Source: Papaver somniferum (taxonomy: Eukaryota; Streptophyta; Magnoliopsida; Ranunculales; Papaveraceae). Taken from it: a DNA stretch of 64,000 bases. How positions within the stretch are numbered: position 1 is the first letter of the stretch; the number at the start of each line of letters is the position of its first letter. Below the pieces are notes generated by a model, which was not told the origin of the DNA, searched no databases, and saw only the letters and a program-made list of their open reading frames with translations. Positions 1 to 11,037 of the stretch are shown here, piece after piece. Location: NCBI RefSeq assembly GCF_003573695.1, contig NC_039359.1, positions 94,485,275-94,549,274 on the forward strand, given 5' to 3'. Made by a program: the position numbers and the translations under genes.

Positions 1-2110
1 ACGGACACCAGAAATTTTGTTAACGAGGAAACCGCAAATGCAGAAAAACCCCGGGACCTAGTACAGGTTGAACACACACTGTATTAAGCCACTACAGACA
101 CTAGCCTACTCCAAGCTAACTTCAGACTGGACTGTAGTTGAAACCCAATCAATCTCCCACTGATCCAAGGTACAATTATGCTCCTACACCTCTAATCCCA
201 GCAGGATACCGAGCACTTGATTCCCTTAGTTGATCTCACCCACAACTAAGAGTTGCTGCGACCCAAAATCGCAGGCTTTGACAATAAACAAATCTGTATC
301 ACACAGACAAGTCTATCAAAGGATCAATCTGTCTCCCACAGATAAACCCTAAAAGTTTTGTTCCGTCTTTTGATAATAATCAAGGTGAACATGAACCAAT
401 TGATATTCTGGTCTTATATTCCCGAAGAACAGCTTAGAGTTATCAATCACCTCACAACAATCTTAATCGTATGGTAGAGAAATAAGATGTTGTGGAATCA
501 CAAACAATGAGACGAAGATGTTTGTGATTACTTTTTATATCCTGCCTATCGGAAATATCAATCTCAATCCAATCAATCTGATTGTACTCGTACGATAGAA
601 GATGCAAGATCAGATCACACAACTACGATAAAAGTACTATCGGTCTGGCTTCACAATCCCAATGAAGTCTTTAAGTCGTTAACCTGGTTTTAGAAGAAGA
701 AAACCAAAGGTTAAAGGAGAATCGACTCTGTATGCAAACTAGTATCACAGGTAAGGTGTGGGGATTATTTTTGCACAATACTAGATGTCTCCTTTATTCA
801 GTCTTTCAAATCAGGGTTTGCAATCAATGTTAGCTTAGTAACAAAGCATTCAATATTCACCGTTAGATGAAAACCTGATTTAGATTCAAGCTAATATTTC
901 TCAACCGGTAGATCGAAAACTTAGCTTTTTACACACACTTGACAATGCACGCTTCTAGGTTTGTTAACCATACCAAGACGTATGCACTTGTTGGTTCAAC
1001 AATAGTTAACCAAATGGTTAGCATTTAATATCAACCATGTTATTCTTCACCATAACTAGTTCAAATGACTTCAAATGAACTAGTTAGAGAGTTGTTGAAT
1101 TGTAAGGAAATCTTATGTACTACACAAGACACAATTGAAGCAAAGATGATTTGATTCACTTGAATCGGTTCATGAACTTTTATAGCCACGGTTTGCAAAC
1201 TACATTCTTTAGTCTTTTTAAGTTTAAGTTCAGAAATCATCTTCAGATATATAACCTTCTCAAGTTCGTAGACTAGGTTCGCGGACTTAAGTTATCGGGC
1301 ATAGTTTACAAACTCCAGCAGAAATTCTCGGGTATGAGAACTTCACCGGTTCGCGGACTGGGTTCGTGGACTTAGCTTCACGCAAGTAGTTTGTAAACTC
1401 CAGCAGAATTTCTCGGGTTTGAGAACTTCGGCAGTTCGCGGACTGAGTTCGCGGACTTGGCTCACGCCATTCTTCCGGTTCTCTTGATCAACAAAGTTCG
1501 CAAACTTTGGTTCAAGGAATATGACTTATACATAAATGTGTTTCCACAATAATGCTTATGTCCACCATTGGTTATGTAATCTAAACTCTCATTTTAATCA
1601 TTGAAACATTCTTAGAGGACGTTATATAGTTGCTACACCATTTCTCGTCAAAGCAATTTTCAAGACGATTGAAACATATCATGACTTTCGTCACATGGTA
1701 AATATAAACTTAATTGAAGCGAAAAGCTTACTAACACATATTTCGAGATATAGATAGGCAAGATATACTCGGCTCCAAATACCAAATGTGTATAATCCAA
1801 GTCTATATATATATAGCATACGACTTGTTGTCTCAAAGGGTAGGAGATAGAGTAGATAGACTTTTGAGTGATAGATAAATTCAAGTCTTCACATACCTTT
1901 TTGTCGAGAAGTTCCACCGGTTCCTTGAGTAGTTCTTCTACTTGTATGATGAATCTCCATGAAGTCCTTGAGCTCAACTACACTTTCTATCCTAGTCCGA
2001 GACTTATCTATAATAGACTAGAAATCAAGACTTATAGTTTTGATCACTAACATTGACAAGCATGATTGAGATAACAACGCATGCGAGTTCGTCCGAGCAA
2101 TGCTCTAACA
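1..2110 (-). mobile_element. Copia LTR, family A, partial (cut by window edge)
   Basis: This is the same sequence family as 2998-5350, 20720-22856 and 59736-62182. On the minus strand it starts TGTTAGAGCA at 2110, the usual TG of an LTR. About 350 bp of its far end lie outside the window. No polypurine tract follows at 2111, so it is either a 5' LTR whose internal region lies to the left or a solo LTR. It carries a tandem CpG-rich block at 1264-1459 with repeated GTTCGCGGACT words, the part of the LTR that varies most between copies. It holds no supported gene; the short frames in it are chance. Confidence 0.85.
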
Positions 2111-2311
2111 ATATTATTCCATTTTAATGCCAGATATTCGTTAATAGTCTTCACAGTTATAGACTACACAAAAATAAAATATCTCCCCTATTTCTCTATA
2201 ACCAATTTTGATTATTCAGCCGCTACCTTCACTCTTTATAACCAAAAAAAGTAGAGACTTAATCACTATCCTTTTCTAGAATTTACTCTGCATTATTCTC
2301 AAGGAAATACA

Positions 2312-2997
2312 ATGGCATCTTCATCTAAAAACCCTGTCTCTGCTATCACTAATCAACTGCAGAATGCTAACATTCGTGACATCTCTGCTATGAAGTTAAG
2401 AAGGGAAGTTGGATCAGTGAAAGCTTTATCGGTTGCAATTGAAGAACGAGGTCACACCTTGATAGGTAAACTGTTTGTTGAAGATCCTATGGAAAAAGAT
2501 TTGGTTAAGAAGGAACTTAAGAGTCTCTAGAAGCCATATAAATTAGAGAGGTTCGTGCTCTGGACAGAAACATCTTTCTTTTCAAGTTTCCCTCAAAAGA
2601 ATTTATGGAAGTTGTTTTCAAAAGAAGACCCTGGAATGTTTGTAAGTATCACCTCAACCTTCAAATTTATGATGATGCTATCCCTTTGAAAGACTGGAAG
2701 TTTCTTATCAAGAATAGACTAATCAATTCAAAAACTTACTACTTGAGAATCATTCAGTTCAGTTAATTAATGAAGCCTTGGTAGTTGGGTCCAAAGATTT
2801 GGATTAATCCTGAAAACTGTAGACCTACATTTGGGAGCATGATATATGCTAGAGTAAAGATAGACTTAAGCAAACCCCTCTTCAGAGGTGGTTGGTGGAA
2901 TACAAGGGATGGAGGTGTCACTTGGGTAAGATACCATTGGGAACGACAACCACACAACTTATGTCCCCACTGTCTGACAGTAGATCATAATAAATAG
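2312..2997 (+). pseudogene. LINE ORF1, 5' part (nucleic-acid-binding protein)
   Basis: It begins MASSSKNPVSAITNQLQN. A stop near 2530 is followed by homologous reading in other frames (FKFPSKEFMEVVFKRRPW and later YARVKIDLSKPLFRGGWW), a layout typical of plant LINE ORF1 proteins with a DUF4283-like region. The last codons give CPHCLTVDHNK, the first three ligands of a CX2CX4HX4C zinc knuckle. The final Cys lies 20 kb away at 22866-22868. ORF1 proteins coat LINE RNA and act as chaperones. Stops at 2528 and about 2764 show decay. The sequence at 2111-2311 is probably the LINE 5' untranslated region. Confidence 0.75.
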
Positions 2998-5350
2998 TGA
3001 AAAAGTGGGGGTACAACAACCTCACCCAATATTTCGCTTAGAAATCTGTATGGACTAAACTCCAATATACTTTTAAGAGAATCAACTAGACAGTCAGACT
3101 CAATCTTAATAAAAAGTATATCAAAGAGTTATATCTCGATATCTCGATTAAATCCCAACTCAAACAAATAGAAATATGCGAGTCTGAATTGAATACAAGA
3201 GAAATAACTTGAACAGTACCAAAGACCAATGTTCAAGGATCAATCAATTTCAACCAACAACCAAAGGTTGGATTTACCAATTTATCGATACAACGCACAA
3301 CCTGTGATATTTCAATTATATAACAAAATATAATGCGGAAAAGAAATAACACAGACACCAGAAATTTTGTTAATGAGGAAACCGCAAATGCAGAGTAACC
3401 CGGGGCCCTAGTCCAGATTGAACACACATTGTATTAAGCCGCTACAAACACTAGCCTACTACAAACTAACTTTGGTCTGGACTGTAGTTGAACCCAATCA
3501 ATCTCACACTGATCCAAGGTACAATTGCGCTGCTTACGTCTCTGATCCCAGCAGGATACTACGCACTTGATTCCCTTAGCTGATCTCACCACAACTAAGA
3601 GTTGCTACGACCCAGAGTGGAATACTTCAATAAACAAATCTGTATCACACAGAAAAGTCTACAAGAATAGATAAATCTGTCTCCCACAGAAATACCTACG
3701 AGTTTTGTTCCGTCTTTTGATAAATCAAGGTGAACAAGAACCAATTGATATACCAGACTTATATTCCCGAAAAATGGCCTAAAAATATCAATCACCTCAC
3801 AATAATCTTAATCGACTAGCGAAACAAGATATTGTGGAATCACAAACGATACGACGAAGATGTTTGTGACTACTTTTCTATCTTGCCTATCGGAGAGATT
3901 AATCTCAAGCCAATCTTATGGCACTCAATAGCGATAGAAACATCAAGATCAGATCACGCAACTACGAAGAAAATAGTTGGGTCTAGCTTCACAATCCCAA
4001 TGAAGTCTTCAAGTCGTTAACCTACAGGGTCTCGGTAGAAACCTAAGGATAAAGGAGAATCGACTCTAGCTTATACAACTAGTATCACACAAAAGGTGTG
4101 GGGATTAGGTTTCCCACTTGCTATAGTTCTCTGTTATATATATTTAAAATCAGGGTACCTCGGTAACAAAGCATTCAATATTCACCGTTAGATGAAAACC
4201 TGATTAGATTCAAGCTAATATCTTTCAACCGTTAGATCAAACTTAGCTAGTTATACACAATTGAAATGCACATTCATTTAGGTTTGCGTAATCGTACCTA
4301 AACGTGTACAAGTCGTTGGTTCAACAGTAGTTAACCAATGGTTAGCCATATGAGAACTTTCATATCAACCTTATTCATCTTTACCGTAACTAGTTCAAAT
4401 GACTCAAAAGAACTAGTTATAGAGTTGTTCAATTGCTTAGATCTCCTAGAAGTATATAAGACACAATCTAAACAAAAACAATTTTGATTCATTCGAATCG
4501 ATTCATGAACATTATAGCCACGGTTTGTAAATATGCATTCCTTAGTTTATATATGTTTTAGTTCACGAATAAACCGTTTTTAGAAAATAACCCACTAAAT
4601 TATGCATACCGGTACGCATACTTAAGTACCCGGAGTGAGTTTGTATTCAGTTCACAAACTCCAGCAGAAATTCACGGGATGTGAACTTCCGGAAGTACGC
4701 GTACGGGTACGTGGACTTAGCTTTTGGACATCCTGAACCAGTAAAGTACGCATACTTTAGTTCAAGGATTTTGGACTTACACAAGTATGAGTTCACATAC
4801 AATCTTTATATCCGTTCAAGGTTATATATTCTAAACTCTCATTTCAATCATTGAAACATTCTTATAGGATGTTAAATAGAGGTTATTCACACACTATTTT
4901 TCATCAAAGCAATTTTCAAGATATTGAAATAATCAACATGATGTCGTCGCTTGTAAAGATGAACTTGGCCAAAGCGAAAGCTTACCAACACATATTTCGA
5001 GAAATAGATAAGCGAGATAAACTCGGCTCGAAATAGCAAATGTGTATAATCGAAGTCTATATAGCAATACGGCTCAAGATAGGAGATAGAGTAGATGGAC
5101 TTTTGAGTGATAGATAAGTTCAAGTGTCCACATACCTTTTAGTCGATGAAAATCCACCAGTTCATTGAGTAGTTCTTCGTCTTTGCATGATGAACGCCGT
5201 GGAGTCTAGAGCTCAACTACACTTTCTATCCTAGTCCGAGACTTAGTTATAAGTAGACTAGAAATCAAGACTTATAGTTTTGGCAACTAAACATGACAAA
5301 CAAGCTTGAGATAACAACGCTTGCAAGTTCGACCGAGCAGTGCTCTAACA
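2998..5350 (-). repeat. 3' LTR of the copia element (family A)
   Basis: The LTR is 2353 bp. In the plus direction it runs from TGAAAAAGTGGGGG to CTCTAACA, so on the element strand it is TGTTAG...TTTTTCA. It joins the polypurine tract at 5351. A CpG-rich palindromic core at about 4600-4760 contains TACGCGTA-like words. It is diverged from copies 1-2110 and 59736-62182 but colinear with them. Confidence 0.87.
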
Positions 5351-5780
5351 ATCTCCCCCTTTGCCAATTTAGTGATAGAACTATCAATACATACGGAATA
5401 CAAAATAAATAAACTTTGCAGCTTCCCTTCCACATGCATGATCTCCTTGGTTCTTCAACATTACTCGAAATCTTCGTCACTTCCAAGTACTCCAATGATT
5501 CCAAAGATATTCAATGCAACATTATCTTTGTTGAAGATCCGTAGCCATAACAATGAGAAAACAAAAGCTCTCAATCATTGTTATACAGTGTCATAGTATT
5601 ATTACACAACATCAAAGTTCAATTGTATCACAACTTCGACAACAATACTATGGTGATATGTATCACCCCCCCTTAGTCAATACTTCATCTCACATGAAAA
5701 CCACTCCCCCTTACATAATGATCTGAAAACCATATGTATTTGTAGTGTGAACAACACATTAATTCTCCCCCTTTTTGTCA
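5351..5780 (-). promoter_or_regulatory. Polypurine tracts upstream of the copia 3' LTR
   Basis: On the minus strand GGCAAAGGGGGAGAT directly precedes the 3' LTR (5351-5367); this is the plus-strand priming tract. Further purine tracts of the same kind occur at about 5664-5675, 5697-5714 and 5764-5779 (AAAAAGGGGGAGAAT). Repeated polypurine tracts upstream of the 3' LTR are a described signature of Sireviruses. Only the first tract touches the LTR. Confidence 0.7.
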
Positions 5781-6706
5781 ATAAAATTGGCATAGGTACG
5801 AAAACTAGTAGGATCCTAATGAAATTTCCACAGAGACACTTCATGACCAAAAGAAAGCACATATCAACTTTTTATATGCAATCATATAGCCGAAACTAAA
5901 TGTATTCATCAAGGAGTTTATAAAGATACAAGATAACCCCTATAATATTCCACAACCACACTCCCCACAACGATTTTGCAATTAAGCACAAGTTCAATTA
6001 AGAACTCACCCCCATAAAATGTCATTCCCTAAAGAACAACAAGAGCGACCTTACTTTCACAAGAAAAGAAGGATTTCTTTGGACAACAACAAATCACACA
6101 AGAATATGAATTTGTATCCAAAAACTCAACTAAATTAACCACAAGAGAACCCATGATTAATTTAATCGGAAATGCTCAACATAAGAGAACTTACGGAGCC
6201 ACACAGTATATACATAAAAAATAATATATGGATCAGGGAAGATCAATACTGCGGAATAAACAAAGATTCATTCTATATTTCATCACTATTTGCACAGTGA
6301 CATACAATAGACTTAATCTTTGTAGACAAAATCTCATCATTTCTTCCATCAGTATTTGCATAATGACATGAAAGGTTTAACCTTTGTTTGTCAAAAGTTC
6401 ATTCAATCTTTTATCAATACTTGCATATCGACATATGAAAGACTTAACTTTTGACCACGTATGGGACAATCATAGTTCACAGACGCAAACATACATATCC
6501 CATAAAAAATTGCAATATATAAGACCATAAAGATTAGTACTGCAAAATCATCTTCCAAACAAACTTTAGAATTTAAATAAATAAATCTAAAAACATTGAA
6601 GATGAAAAACATTGGACATAGCTATGTGTAATCACAATAATGGATACTCCAAATTCTAGTTATTCTTCTTAGAAACACAAGAATAAAATTCTCATAAGAA
6701 GATTTA
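5781..6706 (-). other. Copia 3' non-coding region
   Basis: AT-rich sequence between the 3' ORF and the polypurine block. Short repeated phrases occur around 6290-6440 (cttaatctttg / tcaatactt / gcatat-gacat), which look like a degenerate tandem repeat. I see no open frame with protein-like composition here. Confidence 0.5.
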
Positions 6707-7180
6707 CTAGACATTGTAGAGATTTCTCAGAGCATCTACCGAGAATTCCTTCTCATTATTGAAAAACCCATTGATTATGGGATCGTTCAATTCCTCTAAA
6801 TCTTCAGAAATATCATTCAACTCACTAAGTTCTCTTTTTAGCTCACACGAGGTGCTCTTTGTTAGAGACAACATTTGCTCATAATGAGTTATCTTTTCTA
6901 AAGACGAAACAATTAGAGATTTTAAATCATTTCTTTTGGTGATGAAGTCTTTCACCATACCTCTAAAGTCCTTATCAAAGTGACAAACTGACAATAGGAA
7001 GTTAGAGGAAGAACCTTCTCCATCATTTGTATATCTCTCTTTCTTCTTCCTTGAGGAAGTGATTCCTTCACACAGATACACATTAACTGCTTCGACTGCA
7101 TCCCTTTTTGTGGTACCTCTAGTTACAGGAGCCATGAAACTGTATCTTTCAAGGGGAAAAGATAAGAAAGACTTGATCAC
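6707..7180 (-). CDS. Copia 3' ORF of unknown function (157 codons)
   Basis: This minus-strand open frame lies between the gag remnant and the polypurine tracts. A likely start is the inner Met at MAPVTRGTTKRDAVEAVN. The product is basic at the N-terminus (SRKKKERY) and continues into a Lys/Glu/Leu-rich stretch that looks coiled-coil (around RNDLKSLIVSSLEKITHYEQ). Sireviruses often carry an extra ORF at this position, sometimes called env-like. I see no signal peptide or membrane segment, so I do not call it an envelope protein. The intact frame in an otherwise broken element is notable. Confidence 0.5.
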   Translation of the reverse strand: MIKSFLSFPLERYSFMAPVTRGTTKRDAVEAVNVYLCEGITSSRKKKERYTNDGEGSSSNFLLSVCHFDKDFRGMVKDFITKRNDLKSLIVSSLEKITHYEQMLSLTKSTSCELKRELSELNDISEDLEELNDPIINGFFNNEKEFSVDALRNLYNV

Positions 7181-7702
7181 AAATGATTATGAATAGACTA
7201 TGGCTATCAAAACCCTAGAGGAACTTTGAAAAAGCCTTTCATGGTTTGTTATCCATTATCTAAATTATTAGGAGATTATTTTCTTAAAAAAAATAAGAAA
7301 AGAATACACAAATACAAGGACTTGAGACACTTTTGATGCAAGCCTCATTTTCTCAAGCTAAAGATGAAGATGCGGACGCGGACGTCACTGGTATTAGACA
7401 GTGACGGAGCGAGCCGAATGCTCACATCTTTTACCGACTAGTGGCTTATCAAGGTTTGTTGAATAAACAGATTTCTTACCTCGTCCGAATCTGGAGTTTC
7501 TGGACTTTTTATGAAAATCTTATTAATCATCCAACGCAAGATTCATCCTCTGCATGTTCTCCTGAAGTTTGACAATTCTTTTGTTTTTCCTCTTGAATCT
7601 CTAATACATACTTTGAACACGATTTGCATTTCCACAAAACGAACAAATCAATAAAGATTTCTTGTTCCATTGAATTGCCTTCTGTTTATCACAACACTCA
7701 AC

Positions 7703-8323
7703 TTACATTGTTCCAGCATTAGTTGGAACAAGAGAGTTGTTTGTGTTTACAGTTTTGCTTTTAAACCCCAAACCATTTGTGTTTCCAAAGGACTTCTGAC
7801 TGAATAACGTTGCTGAGATTTTGTCATAACTTCCGGATAACCTTTGTAGGTCATTCTTAAGAGTATTAATCTCTTTTTCCTTTAGAGACACGGTTCTGGT
7901 GAATTCATCATTAAGACAATATATCTCAAGATTTTTCACTTGGAGCGATAATTCAAGTTTCTTCAACGAAGCCTTTAGTTGGAGATTTTCTTGGTGAATC
8001 TCTCTACTTTTATTCAAGAATTCACAAATCTCTGTGTCAGACTCAAGCTCTGAATCAGAAATTGAGTAGGTGGAGGTTTCTACTGCAAGAGCTGAAAGTT
8101 CATTGCACACATCAGACGCATCCAAGACGTTGACACCCAGGAAAGATTTTTCTTGTATTGAATCATCCGAAGCATTAACTAGAGAGAGACATTTAACACA
8201 TCTTTTACTTTTTTTTACAGAATCCTTGATCTTTTCTGTTATCAGTGATTTATCAAAATCAACATTATTAGAACAACATTCGTCAGCCCAAGACAAGTTA
8301 GAAGATTCACTTGCGTTGGTCAC
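7703..8323 (-). pseudogene. Copia gag, C-terminal coiled-coil part
   Basis: A 206-codon frame on the minus strand. It has a basic stretch with a Cys pair (KKSKRCVKCLSL), an acidic Ser-rich segment (SISDSELESDTEICEF) and a long heptad-like region (residues about 105-175, LQLKASLKKLELSLQVKNLE). Long coiled-coil gag extensions are typical of Sirevirus gag. It lies downstream of the UBN2-like part in a different frame, so the gag frame is broken. The protease and polymerase that should follow are absent. Confidence 0.65.
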
Positions 8324-8363
8324 AGCATTGAACTCAGATGTCCTGACTGTGTTTTGATTAAGA

Positions 8364-8980
8364 TCAAAAAAAATTAACTTTCCAATCAGAGAATTTTTCT
8401 GGAAAGTTCATCAAGGTTATTTCTTTCAACGATGGCATGCTTCTTAGAATCGTATCTGGCAGAGATCTGAGAATCTTCATCACAATGTCCTTTCCAGGAA
8501 TAGTCTTACCCACTGCAAAGGATGCATTAACAATTTTAGACACTTTGTGATTAAACTCATCAAATGAATCTTCATCTACCATACGAAGGTTTTCCAAATT
8601 CGAATTTAGGTTTTGAAGCCTAGCTTTTTTCCACAGGTATTCCCTTCAAATACGGTTTCTAAGATATCTCAGGCATCTTTAGACTTTGTGCACGTAGTCA
8701 CATGATGCTGAAGATCTGAGGTAATGGCATGTATGATAGCATTTAAGCCATCAGAATTTTTCTTTGCAGCAAGGATTTCTTCTGGACTATATCTACCAAT
8801 ATCCTTAAGGCTAGACACATCTCCTTCTGTATCAACCGGAGGTGTATAGCCATTAACAACACGTACCCATGTTTGAAAATCACGAGTTTGAAGAAAAGCA
8901 CGCATAGCAATTTTCCACCACAAGTAGTTTGAGCCATCGAAGACTGGTGGTACGTTTATGGATATATAATTTGTGTCCAT
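8364..8980 (-). pseudogene. Copia gag, N-terminal UBN2/DUF4219-like part
   Basis: Two frames on the minus strand, 8980-8669 and 8597-8364, together give the start of a copia gag. The first holds PPVFDGSNYLWWKIAMRAFLQ, matching the F-x-G-x-N-Y-x-x-W signature of plant copia gag. The second holds NLRMVDEDSFDEFNHKVSKI and ILRSLPDTI, the conserved middle of the UBN2 domain. A shift separates them near 8600-8668. Gag forms the particle that packages element RNA. The start codon is 50 bp inside the primer-binding site, a normal position. Confidence 0.75.
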
Positions 8981-9034
8981 AGAGTCAGATCGCTACAAAC
9001 ACAGACTTATGAGGTCTTTAAACGTGTTTTCCTT

Positions 9035-9045
9035 CTCTGATACCA
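9035..9045 (-). promoter_or_regulatory. Copia primer-binding site (initiator tRNA-Met)
   Basis: The minus strand reads TGGTATCAGAG, the standard plant copia primer site complementary to the 3' end of initiator methionyl-tRNA. It sits two bases inside the LTR end (CACTTTTTCG at 9048). This fixes the orientation and the 5' LTR border. Confidence 0.88.
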
Positions 9046-9047
9046 AT

Positions 9048-9075
9048 CGAAAAAGTGGGGGTATAACAACCTCAC
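9048..9075 (-). repeat. 3'-terminal remnant of the copia 5' LTR (family A)
   Basis: These 28 bp (cgaaaaagtgggggtata...) match the low-coordinate end of LTR-A at 2998-3025. The rest of this LTR-A lies at 20720-22856. The two parts are separated by LTR-B and about 180 bp of LTR-A are missing. The terminal TG is CG here, as in the solo copy at 59736. Confidence 0.7.
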
Positions 9076-11037
9076 TGAAAAGACGAGGGTACCCAAATAT
9101 ACCTAAATCTAAACTTTTCCTACCTATGAGTTCTTTCTCCGAAAGTGATTGTCTATGGACTAAGTCGAGACAATACAACTAATCGGTTCACACTTCGTGT
9201 GATCGTCTATGGATACGAGATCGAGACAATACAACAACGAAGTATATTTACTTGATAAAAAGGTTCGGACTTAACCAAACACAAGAGGATTCACTTATCA
9301 AGTAAATAGGAATTAAAGTTTGTGTAATTTACTTTAAATTATAATAAAGACAATTATAATTGCGGAAAATAAAAGTAAATGACACAACATGATTTTGTTA
9401 ACGAGAAAAACCCCGGGACCTAGTCTAGAATTGAATACTCTCAGGATTAAGCCGCTACACAAAATTACACCAACTTCGTATAGTTGAGACCAAGCAACTA
9501 AACCTATAGTTCACCTAGTACCGTCTGTATTCCCACGCCTCCAACTTATAAATAAGTCACGTACTTGGACCAATTCCTTTGGTTTGTATTCCAAACTAAA
9601 GGAACAACAAATCTGTTTGGTATTAACTCTCTTCAACCAAGTGATATGAGTCGGACAAAGGATCTTTTGTTTATCTTAACATAAACTTCTTTGTCAGGTC
9701 CTTATATCTATCTTATGTTCAATTACCAAAGTAACCGTTAAGGTTTTGCGATCAACACTCTTAAACCAAAGAATTGTGTTGATGCCGATCTACTCAATTA
9801 ATCAATCTAATTCTATCACAAGAATAAAACCGATTATTAATTGGATCCTCTTTTTACCGAAACAAGTATTGTGCATACCAAAGATTATGAACTCACAAAT
9901 CAGAAATCTTCAATATCTTCTTCGTCTTCAAATATTCTTATATCTTCAATAAATACCTGCACACAATCACTTGAATCTCTTGTGATCAATCACGCACAGA
10001 ATAGAGTCTGTTAACAATAGATTATCACAATATCGTCTTTAGAACTAACAATAGTCTAAAGATCCCTGTCGAAACTCTGAACTAGTTTGAGTGAATCTTA
10101 TTTCAGAAAAGAAGATTCTCAAGCATAAACAAACTAGGTGCAATCAAAGTTCAACCACCGTTAGTCAATCAAATCAATGAAAACAAAAGATAAACTGCAA
10201 TTATCTAGTTTCCCACTAACGGTATTGACTAGAGCTTCTCAATCCCAAAGAAGACTTTAAACCGAGCGGCCGTAAGAGATTTCGCCTAATTAGGTTACTC
10301 TCATCTCCGAATAGGCGGCTTCACCAGTAGTAGCACAACAAGAGGTAGTTTGTTGTTACGAAGGATTAGTTTGCTAGAAATGTAAACTTCAATATTTATA
10401 GACTAGGAAGTTTGGACACCAAGGAATTTCCAAAACCGAAAATATTCTCAAGATATTCATTAACGCACATATTCGGTTTTCATAATTCCTGGAAATGCTC
10501 TGTCCAAAAATAATGATCGAAATCTCTCGGAAAATCTTTAATTAGTAAATGCACATTACTAATTCTTATTTTCCTAAAAATGAAATTAATAACCTTAATT
10601 AAAAGATTGTTAACTTATTTATGTTTCGATCCTGGGATTCTCTTCCCCTAGCTATTAAGGAATAACTTTGAACAATTAAATAATAAACATTCACAGCACG
10701 TGTTCAAAGTATATCGACATCCTAACTTTGTAGGTTCTCTTTCATACTTACAACCTTGAAACCGATTTGCCACACTTCCAAACAAGTTTATAATTGGTTC
10801 ATCTGAATTTCAAGAACTATGTGATTGATCAAATAACATTCAATCACAAATCATGGGTGTAACAGTTCTACCAAAATAAGTTTCAGTTCTACCTCCATGT
10901 GAGTACTGTGTATAGTCACACCAGCTTTCCAAAATTCGGTTGACTAGGTACTAGGATCGGTTCCCCACATATATATGGTATCTAACTTGAATGTGTTTCA
11001 CATGTCCATAGGATCGGTTCCCCTTTCTGCTATTAAC

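Noticed and set aside
1660..2050. Short frames in LTR-A copies (also 4851-5123, 22414-22629, 61568-61969)
   Set aside because: Same LTR sequence, different lengths and stops in each copy; non-coding repeat.
6707..7180. Envelope protein of the copia element
   Set aside because: The position fits the Sirevirus env-like ORF, but no signal peptide, membrane segment or cleavage site is visible.
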